Origin: an uncultured Eubacteriales bacterium
Lineage (GTDB): Bacteria; Bacillota; Clostridia; Oscillospirales; Acutalibacteraceae
Reading direction: 5' to 3'
Length of the DNA: 40,956 bases
Assembly (NCBI GenBank): GCA_934667845.1
Contig: CAKUMQ010000020.1
Coordinates: forward strand, 1 to 40,956
Positions 33,252 through 40,956 of the stretch are shown piece after piece. How positions within the stretch are numbered: position 1 is the stretch's first letter; every line of letters starts with the position of its first letter. The translations under genes and the position numbers were made by a program. A model generated the notes under the pieces. That model searched no databases, was not told the DNA's origin, and was given only the letters and a program-made list of their open reading frames with translations.

Positions 33252-33268
33252 AAGGAGGGGGAGGCCTC

Positions 33269-34201
33269 ATGTTTTCGGCAAACGGGGCGCAGAGCCTTAA
33301 GAAAACGCTTGCCGGTCTCGAGCGGCCGGAGACCCGCCGCCGCTGGCTGTTTAAGGGCGGCCATGTGGTGTGGGTCATCGCGCGGACGCTGTTTTTGGTC
33401 GGCATGGGCTTTGTGCTGATGTATCCCCTGCTGATGGCGCTGAGCGTCGCTTTCCGCAGCCAGAAGGATCTGCTCGACCCGTCCGTAATCTGGATCCCGA
33501 AGCATTTTACGCTTGAGAACGTACAGTGGGCGCTCGACAATCTGGAGTATTTCCCCTCTTTGTGGAATACCGTGAAGCTGAGTCTTGTCAGCTCGCTGCT
33601 GCAGATCGCTTCCTGCGCCGTCGTGGCGTATGGGTTTGCGCGGTTCAAGTTTAAGGGGAAGAAGCTGTTCTTTGCGCTGGTCATCTTCACGATCATCGTC
33701 CCCGAGCAGGTCGTCTACATTCCGAAATATCTGATGTATAAGGATATGTACCTTTTGAACAACCCGCTGTGCATGTATCTGCCCGCCCTGCTCGGCGTGG
33801 GCATCCGCTCGGGACTGTTCATCTACATATTCAACCAGTTCTACCGCAATCTGCCCAAGGAGCTGGAGGAGGCGGCCTATATCGACGGCTGCGGCTATTA
33901 CAGCACATTTCTGCGCATCGTGCTGCCGAACTCCCGCACCTCGGTGCTGACGGTGTTCCTGTTTTCGGTCGTGTGGTACTGGAACGATTATTTCCAGGCG
34001 AGCATGTACTTTTTCAACATGAACACCCATTCGACGATGCTGGCGCGCCTGGCGGATCAGGCGATCAACTTTGACAGCACGACCGCCTCTGTACGGCTGC
34101 AGGCATGCTGCCTGCTCGTGATACTGCCGATGCTGCTGCTGTTCCTCTGCTTCGAGCGGTTTTTCACGCAGGGACTCGAGCGGTCGGGCATTGTGGGATA
34201 A
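33269..34201 (+). CDS. CUT1-type sugar ABC permease (second pair, MalG-like)
   Basis: A 310-aa membrane protein with GMGFVLMYPLLMALSVAFRSQKDLLDPSVIWIP at its first helix and EAAYIDGCGYYSTFLRIVLPN as EAA loop. The ATG at 33269 is preferred because GGAGGGGGAGG lies just upstream; a GTG at 33248 would start before that site. It completes the second permease pair. Confidence 0.92.
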   Translation: MFSANGAQSLKKTLAGLERPETRRRWLFKGGHVVWVIARTLFLVGMGFVLMYPLLMALSVAFRSQKDLLDPSVIWIPKHFTLENVQWALDNLEYFPSLWNTVKLSLVSSLLQIASCAVVAYGFARFKFKGKKLFFALVIFTIIVPEQVVYIPKYLMYKDMYLLNNPLCMYLPALLGVGIRSGLFIYIFNQFYRNLPKELEEAAYIDGCGYYSTFLRIVLPNSRTSVLTVFLFSVVWYWNDYFQASMYFFNMNTHSTMLARLADQAINFDSTTASVRLQACCLLVILPMLLLFLCFERFFTQGLERSGIVG

Positions 34202-34210
34202 GAGAGCGAA

Positions 34211-34237
34211 CCGGCGCTCCGGGTATAGCGGCGCCGG
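34211..34237 (+). other. Intercistronic hairpin before the second binding-protein gene
   Basis: CCGGCGC (34211-34217) pairs with GCGCCGG (34231-34237) in the 86-nt gap between the permease and the binding-protein gene. There is no T-tract; it may protect the downstream mRNA segment and allow higher binding-protein output. Confidence 0.35.
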
Positions 34238-34287
34238 CTGCGCGGCTCTGCACATAGTTCCCCAAATTATCGAAAAGGAGAATGGAC

Positions 34288-36318
34288 ATGACAAAAACGG
34301 TAAAACGGCTTACGGCACTGATCCTGTCCCTGCTCATGCTGCTTTCGCTGGCAGCCTGTGACAAGACACCCGCGGCATCGGACGCGGAATCTGCGGATAA
34401 CCCCGCCTCTGCGGATCCGTCCTCGGATTTCTGGGACGATCCCTCGTCCTCCGATCCGGTGACGGACGATTCCTCTGCGGAGGGGCCCGTGCAGAGCGGC
34501 GACAGCACCACTACCCCTGCGTCAAGCGGCAGTCAGACGACCAAAAAGCCGAGTGACAACAGCGGCAGCGTCAGCCAGGTCGTGGTGGAGAAATTCACCT
34601 GGCCGAAGATCAAAGCCACCGGCAAGACCGTCCGCGTGATGACCACAAAGGACGTGGCGGAATCCGCCGAGGTGAAAAATAAGCTGAAATCCCAGTACGG
34701 ACTGACGCTGACGGAGGAATATGTCGGCTGGGGCGAGCTGCCGAACAAGCTGGTGGCTTCCGTACAGGCGCAGCAGGCGCCGGATCTGGTGCGGTATCGC
34801 TCCGACAATCCGGATATGCCCTCGTTCATGGTCAAAAACCTCGTGCAGCCGATCGACGGGCTGATCAACTTCAACGAACCGGCGTATAAGGATCTGCTTT
34901 CCTATTACGACCAGACGAAATGGGGCGGCAAGCACTATCTCCTGATCGGCGAGCCGACGCTCGGCACCTTTGTATTCTACAACAAGAAGCTGTTCAACGA
35001 TTACGGCGTCAAGGACGATCCGTGGAAGATGTACAAGGAGGGCAAGTGGAACTGGGATTCCTTTGCCGCCATGGCGCTGAAATTCAAGGATGATACCGAC
35101 GGCGACGGTGAGCAGGACCGCTACGGCTTCACCCTGTCCGTGCCGCCCTCCGCGCTGCTGTATACCACCGGCGAGAGCTTCGGCAAGCTGGATAACGCCA
35201 ACAAGAAGATCACGAACAATATCAAGTCCGCGAATCTGGCGCGTGCGATGAACCTGCTGCATGAGCTTTGCTTCACGAAGAAGTCCGGACTCAACCAGAT
35301 CGCGACCGGCTATACGGCGTTCCACGACAATATGGCGGCGATGCAGGTGACGGAGATCCTGAACTTCTCCGGCATGATCTCCTCGACGGGACTTGCCAAC
35401 CTCGCGAAGAAGGGTCAACTCGGCATCGTGCCGCTGCCCAAGGATCCGAAGGCGAACGGCAACTACTACCTCTGCCGCTTAAACGGCTGGTTTATCCCCC
35501 GCACGGCATCGAATCCGATGGGCGCTATCGCCTATAATGCGGTGCAGCAGTATTACCGCACCGACAAGGCGACCGTGGCATCGACCGAGGCGGCGATGAA
35601 GAAGGCGGGCTACACAGACGAGCACATCACCCAGCTGCGCGCCAACTGGACAAACGGCAAGCCGGTGTTTGAGTTCTGCCCGTTTATCGGCTACGACAGC
35701 GTGTGGCTGTCGCTGCAGAATCAGGTGGCATGGGCGACGCAGATCGCGCAGGACGCCTCCAAGGTGCAGGCGACGATCGACGATATTTTCACCACCGAGG
35801 TGGAAAAGCAGACCGGTCCCAAGGTGATCGACAACTTTGAAAAATACGGCACCAACACCAATACGGCGATCAACAAGTATTCCCCGATGACCGGCGGTGC
35901 GACGACAATCGCGATCTATATCGACAAGAAGGTTAAGCCGTATCAGGGCAAATACAACGGCAGGATCGACTATACGCTGACCGGCAGCGATACCTATGCG
36001 GCGCTGACGCGCAGCATCAACGGCTCCTGGGACGGCAACACGAAGCTGACGTTCTGGGCGTCGAGCGACGGCAAGGGCGCACAGAAGATGCAGGTGCAGA
36101 TCCGCAGCGGCGGCGCACCGTTCAACTGCATGATCGAGGTGCCGGAGAGCGGCAGGGAGTTTGCGCTGAGCTTCAGCGATTTCAAACTCGCCGACTGGTA
36201 TCCGGATAAATCCGCGAAGCTGAATCTGCAGAGCATTGACAGCCTTGTGTTCAACTTTGAAACGAAAACGACGGTCAAACGGTCGGTGTATATCGACATG
36301 ATCGAGGCGAAGTCCTGA
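34288..36318 (+). CDS. Sugar-binding lipoprotein with C-terminal carbohydrate-binding-like domain
   Basis: A 676-aa lipoprotein: lipobox LAAC (Cys24), an acidic Ser/Thr/Asp spacer to about residue 100, a family 1 solute-binding domain (about 105-500: VRVMTTKDVAESAEVKNKLKSQYG, APDLVRYRSDNPDMPS, YLLIGEPTLGTFVFYNKKLF, KWNWDSFAAMALKFKDD) and a beta-sandwich (about 511-676) starting VIDNFEKYG. The same domain type is repeated in the next gene, so both probably recognise the same glycan or partner. The ATG at 34288 is chosen with GGAG 7 nt upstream; the ATG at 34282 is too close to it. It likely feeds the second permease pair. Fusion of a binding module to an ABC receptor is unusual. Confidence 0.85.
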   Translation: MTKTVKRLTALILSLLMLLSLAACDKTPAASDAESADNPASADPSSDFWDDPSSSDPVTDDSSAEGPVQSGDSTTTPASSGSQTTKKPSDNSGSVSQVVVEKFTWPKIKATGKTVRVMTTKDVAESAEVKNKLKSQYGLTLTEEYVGWGELPNKLVASVQAQQAPDLVRYRSDNPDMPSFMVKNLVQPIDGLINFNEPAYKDLLSYYDQTKWGGKHYLLIGEPTLGTFVFYNKKLFNDYGVKDDPWKMYKEGKWNWDSFAAMALKFKDDTDGDGEQDRYGFTLSVPPSALLYTTGESFGKLDNANKKITNNIKSANLARAMNLLHELCFTKKSGLNQIATGYTAFHDNMAAMQVTEILNFSGMISSTGLANLAKKGQLGIVPLPKDPKANGNYYLCRLNGWFIPRTASNPMGAIAYNAVQQYYRTDKATVASTEAAMKKAGYTDEHITQLRANWTNGKPVFEFCPFIGYDSVWLSLQNQVAWATQIAQDASKVQATIDDIFTTEVEKQTGPKVIDNFEKYGTNTNTAINKYSPMTGGATTIAIYIDKKVKPYQGKYNGRIDYTLTGSDTYAALTRSINGSWDGNTKLTFWASSDGKGAQKMQVQIRSGGAPFNCMIEVPESGREFALSFSDFKLADWYPDKSAKLNLQSIDSLVFNFETKTTVKRSVYIDMIEAKS

Positions 36319-36373
36319 ACACGGCGGTGCCCGTGAGAAAATACAGTCTCATTTGAAAAAAGGAGTGAACACC

Positions 36374-39300
36374 ATGAAGAACCCCCGCATCGGGCTGACT
36401 GTCGGCGGACTGGTGATGGCGCTGGTCATGCTGCTGGCGGCCTGCAAACCGAACGAACCGGCGGTTTCTGAGCCGGACAGCTCGGCCGGCACGGTGACCA
36501 CAACGGCGACGGCGGGCGGCAGCGCGGAGGACGACAGCTCGGAGGACATTTCCTCCGAGCCGACCTCCGGCAGTGAAACGGATCCTACGGATGAGGATTC
36601 CGAGCCGTCTGCCAATCAGCCGGAAAAGCCCCACACGACGAAAAAGCCGAACACGACAAAGAAACCCAACACGACGAAAAAGCCGAATGCCACAAGCACT
36701 TCGACGACGACAACGACCGCAACGAATAAGCCGACGACCGCGCCGACGCTTTCCGACGATGAGCGGCTGATCGACAATTTCGAGAACTACGGGACGGATG
36801 AGGAATCGGCTCTGACCAATTATGAGCCGTATCCGGGCGGCTCGTCGGAGATCGAAATGTATATCGACGGCTACAACGCCCACACCGGAAAATACGGCGG
36901 ACGCATTGATTTCAGCATGTGGAATTCGACCTGGGCGGGCATCAGCCGCGGACTCAACTATGAGGACTGGTCGGGCTATCAGACGCTGAGCTTCTGGGCG
37001 AAGGGTGACGGCACCGGACGCCTTGTTTCCCTCCAGGTCGAGAACACGGACGGGGAGAAGTTCTCCTACGGTATCTGGCTCTTTGCGCAGGAATACACCC
37101 TCTATGAGATCCCGCTGGCGTCCTTCTCCGGGATCGACTCCGTGGCGGATCTGAAGGATCTGGTCGTCCTGACGGTCTCCTTCTCCGGCGGCGGCGACGG
37201 TCAGTCGATATGGCTGGACGATATCAAGCTGAGCAAAGAGGAATCCGCGCTGTATGAGGAGGTCGATCAGGGCACTGCGATCGAGATCGATAACTTCGAG
37301 GGCTATGCCGGTCTGCAGGCGGGCGACGATCTGCTGTATTATGCGCAGTTTGAGACTCTTAAGGCTTCTGTTGTGCTTGACGGCGAGCATCAGGCGCCCG
37401 GCTCCTTCGGCAACGCCAGCAATTTCTGCGCTGCCGCCACCTATGCGAGCAAGAGCAGCGGATTCGGACGCGCCATTCAGCAGAACTGGCTGAATCACAA
37501 TGTGCTGTCCGTTTATATCCGCGGCGACGGCAAGGCACACAAGGTTACATTCCAGGTGCAGGATAAGCAGGGCGCCTACTGGAAGTCCGATCCCATCGAG
37601 ATCAGCGGGACGGAGGGGCATACCTACAATATTCCGCTCACCAGCCTCAAGCAGCCCTCCTGGCAGGCGGGCGTGGGCACGCTGACGATCAACCCGACAA
37701 TGATCCACTGCCTGTGGGTATTTCTGGACGACAACGGCAATGATGTCACGGGCGGTACGGTCTATTTCGATGACCTGCGCGTGCTGTATGACAAGGATGC
37801 GGGCGACGTGGTCATCCCGGTCGAGCCGGGCGATGACGGCGAGAGCCTTACCGATCCGCATCAGGGCGAAGACGTGGTCAACGGTGATGAGGAAGAGCCG
37901 GCGGATGAGGTGCTGCTCTCCGGAGAAAAGACCTCGACTGCCAAGGTCGGCGATATGATCCCCGGCGTTTCTGTCGAAGCGAAGGCGGGCGAGACCATGC
38001 TGACCCTCCAGACCGGCACCGAGGACTTCACCGCCAAGGTCGGCAAATACTGCATGCTGTATACGTTCAGTAAACATACAGGCAGTTATAACCAGCTGTA
38101 TACGCCGAACGGCGCGATGACGACTGTGAAACAGGGATCGGATCATCTGCAGATGTGGATCCGCATGACCGAGTACACATCCAAGACCATCAATCCGCAG
38201 CTCAGGCTGTTTGTCAACTGCGGCGGAGCGTATTATGTGGCGGTTGTCCAGCTGGACAGCAGCTATGTGGGCGAGTGGAAGCTGCTTGAGGTGCCGCTGA
38301 CCGAGTTTGTCAACGGCGACAATTCGCTGACCGGTAAGCTGCTGGCGAAAAACGGTGTCGGCCATCTGGGCATGGCGATCTTCAACAACAGCGGTCTGGA
38401 CAATAAGGAAAACGGGTATATCTGGTTTGATGATATCCGCTTCACCGATAAGCTGCCGAATGAGGAGGAATCCTCTGAGGAGGAATCCTCCGAAGAAGAG
38501 GTCAAAGAAGGACCTGCAGATGTACCGGGCTTAAGTATTCTGACGGCGGAAAACACCGGTGCCGGCGCAGGAAAAGCGCACCCGAAGTGGAGCCTGTCCT
38601 GGGGCTCCGGCAGCGCAGTGCTGAGTGAGGATGCCAAGCAGGGGGCTTACAGCCTCAAGGTACACACGGATTCGGTCAGTCTCTGCTCGGCGACCTCGCT
38701 CTGCTCAATGAACACCGAAGCGGTTGCCATTAAGCTGTGGCTGAAGACAACGGCGGCGGGTTCAATCACCTTCAACATCATGCCCGGATCCGGTAACTGG
38801 TATACATATACCCTGAACCTGTCCGAGGCGTATACCGACTGGACAGAGGTGACGATCCCGATCGAGGAGATCAAATACGGGGACACCCCGCTGAACAAGA
38901 GCAATTCGGATGCGGTCTGGGCGTGCCAGTTTGATCTGCATCCCGCCGCAGAGGCCGATATCTATTTTGACGATATGCGGTTTGTACTTCCCGAGGACGA
39001 AAAACCGGAGATCGTGCCGGATGTGGCAGGCTTAAGCATTCTGACCGGTGAGGAAGAGGGCAAAAGCGAGGGGGATAAACCGGAGAAATGGAGTATTGTC
39101 TATGGCTCCGGCACGGTTTCCCTGAGCAAGGATGCCAAGCAGGGCGCATTCAGCGTGAAAGCGCATACCGCTTCTGCCAGTCTGCAATCCGTAACGGGTA
39201 TTTGCGGCATAAACAAAGAGGCGACAGCTGTTAAGCTGTGGGTGAAAAGCACGTCTGCCGGATCGGTTATCGTGAACATTATGCCGGATACGGCGGGCTG

Positions 39301-40003
39301 GTACAAGTACACCTTAAATCTGACTGAAGCCAATGCCGATTGGACAGAGGTGACGATCCCGCTTGCCGAGATCAAAACCGACGACGGGAAGCTCTTTACC
39401 GAAAGCGGTTATAAATCTATTTGGCAGATTCAGTTTGATCTGCGTCCCGCCGCAGAAGCCGACATCTATTTTGACGATGTGCGGTTTGTACTTCCCGAGG
39501 ACGAAAAACCGGAGATCGTGCCGGATGTGGCAGGCTTAAGCATTCTGACCGGTGAGGAAGAGGGCAAAAGCGAGGGGGATAAACCGGAGAAATGGAGTAT
39601 TGTCTATGGCTCCGGCACGGTTTCCCTGAGCAAGGATGCCAAGCAGGGCGCATTCAGCGTGAAAGCGCATACCGCTTCTGCCAGTCTGCAATCCGTAACG
39701 GGTATTTGCGGCATAAACAAAGAGGCGACAGCTGTTAAGCTGTGGGTGAAAAGCACGTCTGCCGGATCGGTTATCGTGAACATTATGCCGGATACGGCGG
39801 GCTGGTACAAGTACACCTTAAATCTGACTGAAGCCAATGCCGATTGGACAGAGGTGACGATCCCGCTTGCCGAGATCAAAACCGACGACGGGAAGCCCTT
39901 TACCGAAAGCGGCTATAAATCCATTTACCAGGTTCAGTTTGATCTGCGCCCCGCCGCAGAGGCCGACATCTATTTTGACGATGTGCGTTTTGTGACGGAG
40001 TAA
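36374..40003 (+). CDS. Large surface lipoprotein of repeated carbohydrate-binding-like domains
   Basis: A 1209-aa lipoprotein with lipobox LAAC (Cys24) and no recognisable catalytic domain. A spacer rich in Ser/Thr ends in three TTKKPN repeats (about 93-112) and poly-Thr. Six beta-sandwich modules follow: 132-290 (LIDNFENYG), 303-475 (EIDNFEGYA), 512-692, then after an EESSEEESSEEE linker 716-870, about 882-1040 and 1049-1209. Each ends in the pattern YFDDxRF, as in CBM11/CIA30-like domains. Modules 5 and 6 are almost identical. The first two match the C-terminal domain of the preceding binding protein. It probably captures polysaccharide at the surface. AAAAGGAG precedes the ATG at 36374. 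No plus-strand terminator with a T-tract follows. Confidence 0.8.
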   Translation: MKNPRIGLTVGGLVMALVMLLAACKPNEPAVSEPDSSAGTVTTTATAGGSAEDDSSEDISSEPTSGSETDPTDEDSEPSANQPEKPHTTKKPNTTKKPNTTKKPNATSTSTTTTTATNKPTTAPTLSDDERLIDNFENYGTDEESALTNYEPYPGGSSEIEMYIDGYNAHTGKYGGRIDFSMWNSTWAGISRGLNYEDWSGYQTLSFWAKGDGTGRLVSLQVENTDGEKFSYGIWLFAQEYTLYEIPLASFSGIDSVADLKDLVVLTVSFSGGGDGQSIWLDDIKLSKEESALYEEVDQGTAIEIDNFEGYAGLQAGDDLLYYAQFETLKASVVLDGEHQAPGSFGNASNFCAAATYASKSSGFGRAIQQNWLNHNVLSVYIRGDGKAHKVTFQVQDKQGAYWKSDPIEISGTEGHTYNIPLTSLKQPSWQAGVGTLTINPTMIHCLWVFLDDNGNDVTGGTVYFDDLRVLYDKDAGDVVIPVEPGDDGESLTDPHQGEDVVNGDEEEPADEVLLSGEKTSTAKVGDMIPGVSVEAKAGETMLTLQTGTEDFTAKVGKYCMLYTFSKHTGSYNQLYTPNGAMTTVKQGSDHLQMWIRMTEYTSKTINPQLRLFVNCGGAYYVAVVQLDSSYVGEWKLLEVPLTEFVNGDNSLTGKLLAKNGVGHLGMAIFNNSGLDNKENGYIWFDDIRFTDKLPNEEESSEEESSEEEVKEGPADVPGLSILTAENTGAGAGKAHPKWSLSWGSGSAVLSEDAKQGAYSLKVHTDSVSLCSATSLCSMNTEAVAIKLWLKTTAAGSITFNIMPGSGNWYTYTLNLSEAYTDWTEVTIPIEEIKYGDTPLNKSNSDAVWACQFDLHPAAEADIYFDDMRFVLPEDEKPEIVPDVAGLSILTGEEEGKSEGDKPEKWSIVYGSGTVSLSKDAKQGAFSVKAHTASASLQSVTGICGINKEATAVKLWVKSTSAGSVIVNIMPDTAGWYKYTLNLTEANADWTEVTIPLAEIKTDDGKLFTESGYKSIWQIQFDLRPAAEADIYFDDVRFVLPEDEKPEIVPDVAGLSILTGEEEGKSEGDKPEKWSIVYGSGTVSLSKDAKQGAFSVKAHTASASLQSVTGICGINKEATAVKLWVKSTSAGSVIVNIMPDTAGWYKYTLNLTEANADWTEVTIPLAEIKTDDGKPFTESGYKSIYQVQFDLRPAAEADIYFDDVRFVTE
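38976..39994 (+). repeat. 504-bp tandem duplication encoding two near-identical modules
   Basis: Two adjacent copies with a period of 504 bp (168 codons). Positions 38976-39392 and 39480-39896 are identical by eye over about 417 bp; the last ~90 bp of each unit differ at a handful of mostly silent positions plus WQI to YQV. The reading frame is kept. The high identity points to recent duplication or gene conversion inside the large lipoprotein gene. Confidence 0.93.
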
Positions 40004-40016
40004 CGGCTCCGCCCGC

Positions 40017-40061
40017 AAAAAAGCCGGTATCCTCTCTCTCAAAGGGGGGGAGGATACCGGC
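40017..40061 (-). terminator. Intrinsic terminator of the AraC-type gene
   Basis: A perfect 11-bp stem (GCCGGTATCCT at 40023-40033 with AGGATACCGGC at 40051-40061) is followed on the minus strand by six T. On the plus strand no T-tract follows, so it serves the minus-strand gene; the stem alone may help to end the convergent sugar operon. Confidence 0.8.
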
Positions 40062-40081
40062 GGCGGGGCGGAAAAAACGGG

Positions 40082-40903
40082 TCAGCTGAACGGGTGCGCC
40101 TTGCGGAACTGATTCGGCGTGACACCGGTCTTTTGCTTGAACAGCTTGTAAAACTGCTTTTTGTCGCTGTAGCCGAGCTGGTGACAGATGCTCTCGATCG
40201 AATAATTGGTGGAGGACACCAGCCGCAGCGCCTCGTCCATCTTCTTCCGCGCCACATATTCAAACAGGTTTTCCGACATGATGCGCTTGAACAGCTTGCT
40301 GAAATACGAGGGATTATACCCGAAATGCGCCGCGATCTCCGACAGGGTGACGTGCGTATAGTTTAGATCAATGTAGCTGATGATGTTCTTTCGGATATCG
40401 TTGTCCCTTTCCTGTACATTCTCGCGGACGTTGCGGTAGAGGATCAGCAAAATAGCAGCCAGATAATTTTCGCAGAGCAGCCGATACCCGATGGGCTTCT
40501 GCTCGATCTCCTGCTCCAAGTTGAGCAGATAATTTTCGATCTCCATGAAATGCCGCCCCGAAAGGCGGATAAAATCCGGAAGAAACGTGCCGTCCGGGGC
40601 GGGGTCGGCACTGAGGATCCGCTGTTTTTCCCGCTCATAGATATCCGGGCGGAGGATGCAGTTGATAATGACCAGACGATCGGTGGAGTAATAGGAATGA
40701 CAGCTCCCGAGCTCCATCACGATCACATCGCCGCGCTGGATATGGTATTCCGTTCCGTTGACAATCTGGATACCGCTCCCGCTGAGGACATATTCCAGCT
40801 CCACAAAATTGTGGCTGTGTGAGGTGGACGGCACATACAGATCGTCCCGGTTCAGCGTCATGACCTCATCGGGATGGCAGAATTCCAACATTGTCCGCAT
40901 CAT
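40082..40903 (-). CDS. AraC-family transcriptional regulator
   Basis: A 273-aa regulator. The N-terminal cupin-like sugar-sensing domain (about 20-130: HSHNFVELEYVLSGSGIQIVNG, HIQRGDVIVMELG) is followed by a helical linker and a two-helix-turn-helix AraC domain (about 170-270: VTLSEIAAHFGYNPSYFSKLFKRIMSENLFEYV, SIESICHQLGYSDKKQFYKLFKQKTGVTPNQFRKAH). Such proteins usually activate adjacent sugar genes. It is convergent with the carbohydrate locus, so its target may be this locus or a divergent operon to the right. Two adjacent ATG codons (40903 and 40900) follow AAGGAAGCAAGGA. Confidence 0.93.
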   Translation of the reverse strand: MMRTMLEFCHPDEVMTLNRDDLYVPSTSHSHNFVELEYVLSGSGIQIVNGTEYHIQRGDVIVMELGSCHSYYSTDRLVIINCILRPDIYEREKQRILSADPAPDGTFLPDFIRLSGRHFMEIENYLLNLEQEIEQKPIGYRLLCENYLAAILLILYRNVRENVQERDNDIRKNIISYIDLNYTHVTLSEIAAHFGYNPSYFSKLFKRIMSENLFEYVARKKMDEALRLVSSTNYSIESICHQLGYSDKKQFYKLFKQKTGVTPNQFRKAHPFS

Positions 40904-40931
40904 ATGTCCTTGCTTCCTTTCTGTGAAAACA

Positions 40932-40951
40932 AATAAAGTGCATACTTTATT
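40932..40951. promoter_or_regulatory. Inverted repeat upstream of the AraC-type gene
   Basis: AATAAAGT (40932-40939) and ACTTTATT (40944-40951) form a perfect 8-4-8 inverted repeat, followed by TTGACTT at the window edge. It sits about 30 nt before the AraC start codon and could be an operator for that regulator or part of a divergent promoter running out of the window. Confidence 0.5.
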
Positions 40952-40956
40952 GACTT

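Noticed and set aside
36275..38365. 696-aa minus-strand open frame opposite the large lipoprotein gene.
   Set aside because: The opposite strand has a signal peptide, lipobox and repeated domains; this frame has none and arises from the low stop-codon frequency in GC-rich DNA.
38976..39994. Tandem repeat considered as a CRISPR array or mobile-element footprint.
   Set aside because: There are only two 504-bp units, in frame and coding for protein modules; no short repeats with spacers and no transposase.

Overview
The window looks like chromosomal DNA from a GC-rich, spore-forming Firmicute of the class Clostridia, probably Oscillospiraceae/Ruminococcaceae-like. The grounds are SpoIIE and SpmA/SpmB, an AbrB-type regulator with a zinc-binding tail, a MurT/GatD pair, GGAGG-type ribosome sites, sigma-A promoters with TATACT or TATAAT -10 boxes, and CUT1-type sugar ABC importers with lipoprotein binding proteins. 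This placement is inference from gene content; there is no rRNA or tRNA in the window.

Bases 1-7900 are mostly housekeeping. They hold the first codons of a probable IS1182-type transposase, spoIIE, then minus-strand operons murT-gatD-trmB, a solitary NuoE-like ferredoxin gene, and rsmD-coaD-coiled-coil gene. GatD and TrmB both lack residues normally considered catalytic.

Bases 7900-10800 form a compact accessory unit. A 740-aa membrane protein with two Rossmann (TrkA-N-like) domains and a C-terminal RyR-like domain is followed after 2 nt by a 105-aa stand-alone RyR-domain protein. A Fur-family-like palindrome lies upstream and a strong terminator closes the unit. This is one of the two best candidates for a poorly described system.

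Bases 10800-17400 hold a GH38 alpha-mannosidase divergent from a GntR/LacI-type regulator with a palindromic candidate operator between them, then spmA-spmB (minus), an abrB-like gene and an EamA-type transporter.

Bases 17400-40956 are one large carbohydrate-acquisition locus read from the plus strand. It starts with four tandem paralogues of an unassigned TIM-barrel-type hydrolase (two lipoproteins outside the cell, two cytosolic). Next come a 958-aa binding protein with N-terminal carbohydrate-binding-like domains, a permease pair, an NHL/TPR membrane protein, a YIP1-family membrane protein, a DUF5696 protein, a second permease pair, a second binding lipoprotein, and a 1209-aa lipoprotein of repeated binding-like domains including a nearly perfect 504-bp tandem duplication. 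A convergent AraC-type regulator closes the window. No ABC ATPase is encoded, so both importers must borrow one (MsmX-like) from elsewhere. The working model is that surface lipoproteins capture and cut a glycan, two importers take up the fragments, and cytosolic paralogues of the surface enzyme finish the job.
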